NCBI GenBank assembly: GCA_016839055.1
Contig: JAEKNX010000014.1
Span: 1-64,000, forward strand
Length of the DNA stretch: 64,000 nt
Source of the DNA: Spirochaetales bacterium
GTDB lineage: Bacteria > Spirochaetota > Spirochaetia > UBA9216
Direction: 5' to 3'
Below the pieces are notes generated by a model. The model was not told the DNA's origin. It saw only the letters and a list, made by a program, of their open reading frames with translations, and did not search any database. Every line of letters starts with the position of its first letter. Position 1 is the stretch's first letter. Below, piece by piece: positions 57,879 through 64,000 of this stretch. The position numbers were made by a program, and so were the translations under genes.

Positions 57879-58307
57879 TCAATATGGTTTTATGAATGTT
57901 TCATTCAGCGTTATATAACTATCGGTAATAGTCCAATGACCGTTGATCGTAAGTTGCCCGTCAATTTCATTGATTGATATTATATATCCCTTTTCATCTT
58001 CGTTTTCATTCCACCTAACACTATAAGGGAACATCGGCATATCTTCAGTATTCTTCCAGATCCCCGTATATACAGTACCTTCTTTTTCTAATTCAAAAAT
58101 TCCATTTTCTAAAAACCGGAATATTATTCCAGCAGAATCACCTTCACCGACAAGGTCCTTTCCTATTACATAATCAAGTTCTACTGCGACAACATCAGGT
58201 AACTGAAATGTTGCTTCCCCTGTGTTTTTTGTCTTTTGTGTTGACATACAACCAACAAAGCTTATTGTTGCGAGTATTATAAAAAAAGCAATTATTCTCT
58301 TTTTCAT
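57879..58307 (-). CDS. Small lipoprotein, unknown function
   Basis: 142 residues. Signal peptide ending FVGC (Cys near 20) gives a lipoprotein. The mature part is acidic and probably beta-rich (IIFRFLENGIFELEKEGTVYTGIWK), like lipocalin-type or DUF folds, but I do not recognise a family. Good ribosome binding site (AGAGGTGGGG). One of a run of lipoproteins downstream of the large right-edge gene. Confidence 0.75.
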   Translation of the reverse strand: MKKRIIAFFIILATISFVGCMSTQKTKNTGEATFQLPDVVAVELDYVIGKDLVGEGDSAGIIFRFLENGIFELEKEGTVYTGIWKNTEDMPMFPYSVRWNENEDEKGYIISINEIDGQLTINGHWTITDSYITLNETFIKPY

Positions 58308-58340
58308 TTCCCCACCTCTTTGCTATATTTTTATCTATAT

Positions 58341-59387
58341 TTACTGATTCGATAACATGACTGCTATATCCAGGATTCTTTGCAGATCACGCTTCGCGAG
58401 AATACCAACTTCAGTTTCCGATACCTCAGATTGTTCGAGTATCCCTGACTCATTAAGCTCATTGATGACCGCTTGAGCCAGTTCAACTTCACCATGAAAT
58501 AAGTGGTACATAAAAAGCTGCATTCTGGCAAAAACCTTACCGATCGGTTTAATCTCATCTCTTGTTATTATTTCTGTTAAAACGGGTAAAACTTCAGCAT
58601 CGTTATCTAAATTTCCATCACGGAGCCAATCATCAGTTAAATTCAGTTTTTCAAAATCATCGTCGACAGAAGAGAATAACGGCAAATCTTTTCCTACAGC
58701 CCCTGAAGCTGTCATAAAACCATCCTCCAACCACGACATTGAATAAGAGTCCATAAATTCCTGTAGAAATTCACCCTCAGGTGTTTTTAATCTCGGATAC
58801 TCATAGACAATTCCGGCTTTCTTGATTAAAGGAAGTCCGTATTTACGTAAATTGTTCCAGGTATTAAACATAAATACTACTATCGGGTTTTTATTACCTG
58901 AATAAGCACGTGTTACATTGATAACAAGCGGGGAACCATCATCATACCAGTCGGATACAACAATACTTTTTACAAGTGAACCAGTTTCAACATCGGTCGG
59001 CATATCATCAAACAATGCCCGGATAAACAGATATATTTCGTCTGTCGAAAAATCTGAATCCAAACCAAGCAGAGATGCCATCCTGAAGCCTTCATAGCTT
59101 GCAATCCACGGATTATAGATACGGGGCAAGTTATCGTCTGTAGGTTCTAAATGATTCTGAGTAAATATTGCCAGTTCAGTAGATTTCCAGAGGGCAATAT
59201 CTGCCAACTCTTCACCATTTAATTTTTGTTCTTTCAGTTCCAGCTTATTAAATGCTGATCCTGCAGTATTGGCGGTGTTTCCCTGTGAAGTTCTTTGCGA
59301 ACTCATACATGAAGATAACGCAATCACAATGATAAGAACAAAAAGTAAGCCTCCAACTGTCATTTCTCTGAATTGTAATTTTTGCAT
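58341..59387 (-). CDS. Lipoprotein, unknown function
   Basis: 348 residues. Signal peptide (GGLLFVLIIVIALSSC) with the lipobox ALSSC. The mature protein is helical and acidic, without recognised motifs. The segment DVETGSLVKSIVVSDWYDDGSPLVINVTRAY is the most structured-looking part. AAGGAG site seven bases before the ATG. Probably in one transcript with the 142-residue lipoprotein, 33 bases away. Confidence 0.75.
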   Translation of the reverse strand: MQKLQFREMTVGGLLFVLIIVIALSSCMSSQRTSQGNTANTAGSAFNKLELKEQKLNGEELADIALWKSTELAIFTQNHLEPTDDNLPRIYNPWIASYEGFRMASLLGLDSDFSTDEIYLFIRALFDDMPTDVETGSLVKSIVVSDWYDDGSPLVINVTRAYSGNKNPIVVFMFNTWNNLRKYGLPLIKKAGIVYEYPRLKTPEGEFLQEFMDSYSMSWLEDGFMTASGAVGKDLPLFSSVDDDFEKLNLTDDWLRDGNLDNDAEVLPVLTEIITRDEIKPIGKVFARMQLFMYHLFHGEVELAQAVINELNESGILEQSEVSETEVGILAKRDLQRILDIAVMLSNQ

Positions 59388-59570
59388 TAATTAATCTCCT
59401 TTATAATATTATTTTTTAAAAATATTTTTGCTCTTGCTGATGATATTTTAATTTTACCCCCCTTTGCGATATTACGTATTACAAGTTCATTTTTTCATTT
59501 TATAACTACATGATGATATCAAATATTCTTCAATGATTCGTCAGCTACATCGCCCCTATTCCGTCGGGAA

Positions 59571-59651
59571 TTATTCTGCATTACGCACAAGACGTATACC
59601 TGTCATTCCGATGTTTATAGGTGACATGGAACCGATATCAAGGATGAATTC
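59571..59651 (-). pseudogene. Remnant of a formylglycine-generating-enzyme-like C-terminus
   Basis: Directly after the stop of the 134-residue lipoprotein and in the same frame, the sequence reads ILDIGSM then SPINIGMTGIRLVRNAE and a stop. GIRLVRNAE matches the end of the intact gene at 61007 (GIRLARNAE). The 22 bases 59625-59646 are identical, also in reading frame, to 63511-63532 inside the large right-edge gene. A chimeric scar of rearrangement. Confidence 0.65.
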
Positions 59652-60056
59652 TTATCTAAAGATGTTTTCATTCTTTTTCTTGTAATAGCTTTCCATCGAT
59701 TCTATGGGAATAATTTTAAATGCCACATATTTCCTTTCAACAACCGGGTCGATAATATATTCGTTTCCACTCTCAAACTCGTATGTTAGTGACACCAGAC
59801 TAGACGTCCAATTTGTAGAACGAAACCATACTTTAAAAGTATGCTCTCCTGGCGGAAGCAATACTTTGGCGGGGGAAAACCAATTAAAAATGGTTACATT
59901 TTCACCATCAATTTCACGTACCCTAACAGTAGAAAGGATATGCAGGACATTTAATTCTTCTTCGCTAAGTGAGTTGGGATTAAAAACGGTTGTTGTACTG
60001 CAAGAAGTTATTATCATAAGAAAACCGATAGATAAAACAAAAAATATTTTTTTCAT
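59652..60056 (-). CDS. Small lipoprotein with PEGA-like segment, unknown function
   Basis: 134 residues. Lipobox IITSC (Cys near 19). The segment VLLPPGEHTFKVWFRSTNW resembles PEGA-type beta repeats of surface proteins. No enzyme motif. AGGAG site. Followed in frame by the SUMF1-tail remnant. Confidence 0.72.
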   Translation of the reverse strand: MKKIFFVLSIGFLMIITSCSTTTVFNPNSLSEEELNVLHILSTVRVREIDGENVTIFNWFSPAKVLLPPGEHTFKVWFRSTNWTSSLVSLTYEFESGNEYIIDPVVERKYVAFKIIPIESMESYYKKKNENIFR

Positions 60057-60238
60057 GACTACTCCTAAAATTATTTTTTACTTGAATAAGCATCGCCGAA
60101 AACTACGGAGCCTGAGGGATCCATTTTGCAATTCTGGAAATTTTCTACTTGTAAAAAACAAGACCATTTAAAAGAACAATATCATTATCAATCTTTATAA
60201 AGAAAATGCATTCCGTTCCTCTTTTGAAGTTAGGAATC

Positions 60239-60802
60239 TTAGTTATATATTATTTTAAGCATATCATTATCAATACTAATTATCCCTTCGATATTTTTTT
60301 GTGAATAAACTTTTTCTACCCACTCAGGTAAATCAGGTTTTTCCTCTCCACCATAGACTGCAGCCAATACTCTCATCATATTATCAGTGGAATTCTGATA
60401 GGAACCTTGATTTGTTCTTCCACTTCCAGACATATTACAGATTGCAGTCAAAACAATCAGTGAATAAATTGACCTGTCATCTCCTTCAACACCTTCTATT
60501 AATTTTGTATTAATCTTTAAAAATCTGCCTTTTTTTTCAACAAAATCAACTCTGGCTATAACTTGTGGCAACTCTTCATTAAGATCTGTAACGGTATCTT
60601 TTCCAATTCGCAGACGAAATGCCGTATCTTCTCCGGATTGACTTCCACTGTTATATAGTCCTAAAAGAATCCCATTCGCATCTATCTTATTTTCTGTACA
60701 AAAAGAGTCGAAAACTGGATTTGACTCTGAGAGTGGCACACTCATACACCCCGAGAAAATTGAAGTTATCACAATTATTAAAATCCAAAATTTTTTATAC
60801 AT
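60239..60802 (-). CDS. Small lipoprotein, unknown function
   Basis: 187 residues. Lipobox IFSGC (Cys near 19). Mature sequence unrecognised, with a conserved-looking NGILLGLYNSGSQSGEDTAFRLRIG region. AAGGAA site. Gaps of about 180-200 bases on both sides are AT-rich and empty apart from a possible remnant at 60895-61006. Confidence 0.72.
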   Translation of the reverse strand: MYKKFWILIIVITSIFSGCMSVPLSESNPVFDSFCTENKIDANGILLGLYNSGSQSGEDTAFRLRIGKDTVTDLNEELPQVIARVDFVEKKGRFLKINTKLIEGVEGDDRSIYSLIVLTAICNMSGSGRTNQGSYQNSTDNMMRVLAAVYGGEEKPDLPEWVEKVYSQKNIEGIISIDNDMLKIIYN

Positions 60803-61006
60803 TTTTCATTCCTTATTATTTTATTTTTTTTGATTGCCAAAAAGTTATTTTATACTGTCAATATTTACATTTAAAGCCTCCTAATTTAAATTTTATTGAG
60901 AACATCTAACACACGAATTAACAAAATTGAGCTTCACTGATTGCCCTTTCCACTCGCAGGTGGCGACTGCTCCAACGTCTATTCCGGCGGTTGTTACGTA
61001 TGAATT

Positions 61007-61858
61007 CTATTCAGCGTTACGTGCTAATCGGATTCCTGGCCCGCCTGCACCTATACTCAATTCGTATAAACCAGCTCTATCATATGTTGTGAAGAAAAAT
61101 TCCTCAGAACCGCCAACAGAACCTCCCCTTGAAATACGAAATTGATGTTTTTCAATAAGTAAATAATCATTTATTGAAGGTCCAGTTGGATTATCTAATG
61201 ATAATTCTGGAGAATATGGATATTCCCATGATAAATCCCAACACCACTCATCTGCATTTCCACTCATATCATATAAACCCAATTCATTGGCTTTTTTTGT
61301 TCCGATTCTTTGAGCAATACTTTCTGAATTCCACCATGTCCAAGCAACGTCATCAAGAATATTACTACCTGAGTAAATATAATTTTTTGATTTATTACCA
61401 CCTCGAGCAGCGTACTCCCATTCTGCATCAGTGAGAAGACGATATCCATTAGTGGAAAGATTCCAATCTACAGAATCACCATCTATGACGTAACATTCTT
61501 CTAAGCCGTACTTTTTGCTTACCCAGTTCGCATACATTATTGCTTGTTTCCAATTTACTCCGATTGGTGATTCTGGATAAGGACTCTCCTCTCTAACATC
61601 GGTAAATTCATCTTTCCACAAATACGGCATTCCTGTTTCCTGAAGAAATTGTTCCCATTGTTCAACTGTAGTTTCAAATTTAGAAATATAATAATCATCA
61701 AGTTGTACTTTTACTAAGTGAGATGTTTTTCCTTCTCTACCAAAAAGGAATTCTCCACCTTCTATAAGAACCATATTACTAGCTATTGATAAATCATCTG
61801 AACTACAAGCTGTTATGAATATAAGCAATAAAAATATTATAAGTATTCTAATCTTCAT
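61007..61858 (-). CDS. Lipoprotein with formylglycine-generating-enzyme (SUMF1) fold
   Basis: 283 residues from the ATG at 61858. Lipobox FITAC (Cys near 18) gives a membrane-anchored form. The SUMF1 fold is recognised by VLIEGGEFLFGREG, GYRLLTDAEWEYAARGG, DMSGNADEWCWD and the end GGPGIRLARNAE. These domains can act on sulfatases or bind C-type-lectin-like ligands; in lipoproteins the role is mostly unknown. It overlaps the large upstream gene by one base (TAATG), so the two are coupled. Confidence 0.87.
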   Translation of the reverse strand: MKIRILIIFLLLIFITACSSDDLSIASNMVLIEGGEFLFGREGKTSHLVKVQLDDYYISKFETTVEQWEQFLQETGMPYLWKDEFTDVREESPYPESPIGVNWKQAIMYANWVSKKYGLEECYVIDGDSVDWNLSTNGYRLLTDAEWEYAARGGNKSKNYIYSGSNILDDVAWTWWNSESIAQRIGTKKANELGLYDMSGNADEWCWDLSWEYPYSPELSLDNPTGPSINDYLLIEKHQFRISRGGSVGGSEEFFFTTYDRAGLYELSIGAGGPGIRLARNAE

Positions 61859-64000
61859 TAAAAATCCATCCATTCTAAACCCCGAAAACGGTACTTTTCG
61901 ATTTCTTGCCATGATAGCGGATATGGATAGGGATCTATAGCATCATAACCATTTCTGTATAGTGTATGATGTTCATTATCATCCTCTCCGTATATTCCGT
62001 AATCTGCCATTGTATAATCAGACTTTAAATAATCTTTTAAATTAGAAAAATCTGAGCCTTGCTTAAGGTATTGTGAAGAGCCTAATCCTTTACCAAGTGA
62101 TTTTAAATATTTATTGTATTCTCTAATATATCCATCTTTTCTTATAATCTTGTTAGAAAATGCAGATGTCACAGTATCTGCAACCATATCCAAACTAATA
62201 GAAGGATCTCTCAGCTGATATAAATTCACCGGTACGGTTCCATAACATAATGCATTTTTACCGAATCCTACTACATTCTCTATTTCGGTCTGAGAAAATA
62301 GATGTTCTGTTGCTGTACCAGCCTCAAATCTCGCAGAAAAGTCTACTGCTTTATCATACTTATCATTAAGGTATTTTTGTCTATCACTATAGTCAACACC
62401 GTATTTTTCTGAAATATTCATATATTTTAGCTTCTCGATCATGGTATCCATATTACCATCATTGCGCCAAGCATCTACAAACATCCGATCATAATCTAAA
62501 GCAGCACCCATACGATCAGACCATTCACCAGTTAAATCTATAGAGATTTGATTACCTTCTTCATCAAGGAAGTGTCCATCTTTATATCGCTCTGCCAAAC
62601 CTTGCGTTACAAGCATTTCGGAATTCAAACGAGTTTTTTCTTCATCTGTTAGATTTAAACCTAAAACAGTCTGTAAATGACTGGTTCTACTACCACCTAT
62701 AAAGTGTCCTATCTCATGCTCCTCTCCATTTTCATCAGTGTAGAAGACTCCGCCACGGCCGTCATCGTGAAGAGTCAATGATCCATCTGGATTTTCAACC
62801 AACTTCCAATAATCCGCACTTGAGTCATAAGCCCCTGCCACATAATCCGAAAAAAGGCTCATGTCTCCTAACTGAAGAGCAGCCATATAGACACTTATAT
62901 CTCCAATCAGGTTATTATCTCCAGACATGAAGTCAAATCCGTATGCATTACCGAGAGCCTCGATCATCTGAGTATGCGAGAGAACAGCGCGGAGGGTTTC
63001 AGAATCATTATTACTGCCGAGCATTCCGTCGCGGTGGGCTTCATGCTGCAGCACAATAGCCGCTTTAAGGAGTTCGTTGCCGTCTGCGTTGTTGTATTCC
63101 GAACTGAGGTGAATACCACGTCCTCCGCCTGTTTTCTTTATGGTCTGAGCCTCTTCACTGCCGTCCGCGTCAAAATGCAGGCTGTCTTTTCCTGTAAGAA
63201 GCCGCCAGATTGTGTCTTCTGCGCTCTGATCACCGAATGTGTATCCGGTTCTAAGCAGGCCGGCATTGCCGTTTTCCCTGCTATAGTTCTGGATAGCGAG
63301 ATCAGCGATGGTGCCTTTTCCGAGATTATAGAGACTGCTTCCTATACCCAGGCCTCCTGTTGTGATCTCCCCTGTTATTCCATTCGAGTTAAAGTTGAGT
63401 GCAAAAAGGCCTGTTCCTGTCAGGTTCTTGGAGACTTGTTTAAGTCCGCCTAGGTATTCGTCATTATGATCATTGGCCCCGGTGGCAGCGAAAAGACGCC
63501 CGAGATCCAGCATGGAACCGATATCAAGGATGTTAACCGATAATCCCATCTCATCAAAAGCCGCGGCCATGCTGCCGCCAAAGTCATCAAAACCGTCCTC
63601 TGCAAGCTGATACCCGGCATATACCGCATATTTTGAGGCCTCACTTGCAGCCATGTTCCCAATATTACCAAGTGAGCCGTAGAAGCCCTTTGTCGTCGCA
63701 TCCATAGTGCCGCTTATAAGATCTCCGGCGGCAAGCCCCGCTGCGCTACCGACATAGCCTGCAATTGCGTCCTTTCCGAGGACTCCTTCATCGAAAGCCG
63801 CTGCATTAAAACCGAAGCCTCCATCATTACTATATGTGATGGATTCAACCATGCTTCCGGTTATATTGCTGTAGGTCTGATTAGCCGAATTATATAAAAT
63901 CTGATCAAATAGTCCCGCATCAGCACCGAGTCCGTTAAATAGTTCACCGCCAAGAGTTCCGAGGGCGGCGCCTGCAGTCTTCTTACTGAAGCTGACAAGC
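61858..64000 (-). CDS. Large secreted-type protein, C-terminal part (5' end beyond window)
   Basis: The frame is open to the right edge with no stop, so at least 713 residues of a bigger protein are present. The first part is Gly/Ala-rich (GYVGSAAGLAAGDLISG), like spirochaetal giant surface proteins and polymorphic-toxin bodies. LQHEAHRDGM and EEHEIGHFIGG are histidine motifs that might bind metal but do not form a clear HExxH site. The base composition changes from about 52% GC near 63.0 kb to 17-32% near 62.1-62.4 kb. Specific function unknown. Confidence 0.7.
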   Translation of the reverse strand, partial: LVSFSKKTAGAALGTLGGELFNGLGADAGLFDQILYNSANQTYSNITGSMVESITYSNDGGFGFNAAAFDEGVLGKDAIAGYVGSAAGLAAGDLISGTMDATTKGFYGSLGNIGNMAASEASKYAVYAGYQLAEDGFDDFGGSMAAAFDEMGLSVNILDIGSMLDLGRLFAATGANDHNDEYLGGLKQVSKNLTGTGLFALNFNSNGITGEITTGGLGIGSSLYNLGKGTIADLAIQNYSRENGNAGLLRTGYTFGDQSAEDTIWRLLTGKDSLHFDADGSEEAQTIKKTGGGRGIHLSSEYNNADGNELLKAAIVLQHEAHRDGMLGSNNDSETLRAVLSHTQMIEALGNAYGFDFMSGDNNLIGDISVYMAALQLGDMSLFSDYVAGAYDSSADYWKLVENPDGSLTLHDDGRGGVFYTDENGEEHEIGHFIGGSRTSHLQTVLGLNLTDEEKTRLNSEMLVTQGLAERYKDGHFLDEEGNQISIDLTGEWSDRMGAALDYDRMFVDAWRNDGNMDTMIEKLKYMNISEKYGVDYSDRQKYLNDKYDKAVDFSARFEAGTATEHLFSQTEIENVVGFGKNALCYGTVPVNLYQLRDPSISLDMVADTVTSAFSNKIIRKDGYIREYNKYLKSLGKGLGSSQYLKQGSDFSNLKDYLKSDYTMADYGIYGEDDNEHHTLYRNGYDAIDPYPYPLSWQEIEKYRFRGLEWMDF

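Overview
The window comes from a bacterium, and a spirochaete (Spirochaetota) is my best guess. That is an inference from several things together: one uninterrupted rpoBC + S10/spc/alpha ribosomal supercluster with tuf but no fusA, a long PRPP synthetase with an internal insertion, abundant lipoproteins, a CheR/CheB/hybrid-kinase block and an enormous secreted-type protein at the right edge. No rRNA gene is present to settle the phylum.

Layout. 1-145: the 3' end of an IS66-type insertion sequence (decayed transposase tail plus terminal inverted repeat). 225-28173, minus strand: a nearly continuous translation/transcription block read from right to left: tRNA-Thr, rpmG, tRNA-Trp, secE, nusG, rplKAJL, rpoBC, rpsLG, tuf, then S10 to L17 including secY and rpoA. 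Intergenic hairpins (nusG-rplK, rplL leader, rplL-rpoB attenuator, paired rpoB-rpoC hairpins, tuf-rpsJ) and promoters before rpsL and tuf subdivide it. fusA, infA, map and adk, common neighbours elsewhere, are absent. 28288-37088: housekeeping and membrane genes (HD phosphohydrolase, PRPP synthetase, Na/Pi cotransporter with PhoU domain, argH, clpB, PrsW-type protease). 37134-37960: an initiator tRNA-Met gene followed by an unusual array of structured units built from copies of the tRNA 3' end, each ending in a strong intrinsic terminator, including an exact 279-bp direct repeat. A nucleotidyltransferase gene follows.

38844-57502: a sensor kinase, a small Fe-S membrane protein with a methyltransferase, lipoprotein, AraC regulator, a fusion of TrmO-like domains to a UvrA-type ABC ATPase, GNAT, SurE, radical SAM protein, RadC, and an overlapping signalling operon (giant hybrid kinase, CheR, CheB, receiver-GGDEF). 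Two copies of a dispersed repeat with terminal inverted repeats lie at 38844-38947 and 50125-50266. 57879-64000: the C-terminal part of a very large protein that runs off the window, followed by four small lipoproteins and a formylglycine-generating-enzyme-like lipoprotein. This stretch is AT-rich, holds recombination scars and resembles a polymorphic toxin/immunity region, although no toxin domain can be recognised.

The strongest candidate for something undescribed is the tRNA-fMet-derived terminator/hairpin array at 37231-37880. Two different units share an internal hairpin with three compensatory base-pair changes. Next are the TrmO-UvrA fusion and the right-edge large protein with its base-composition break.
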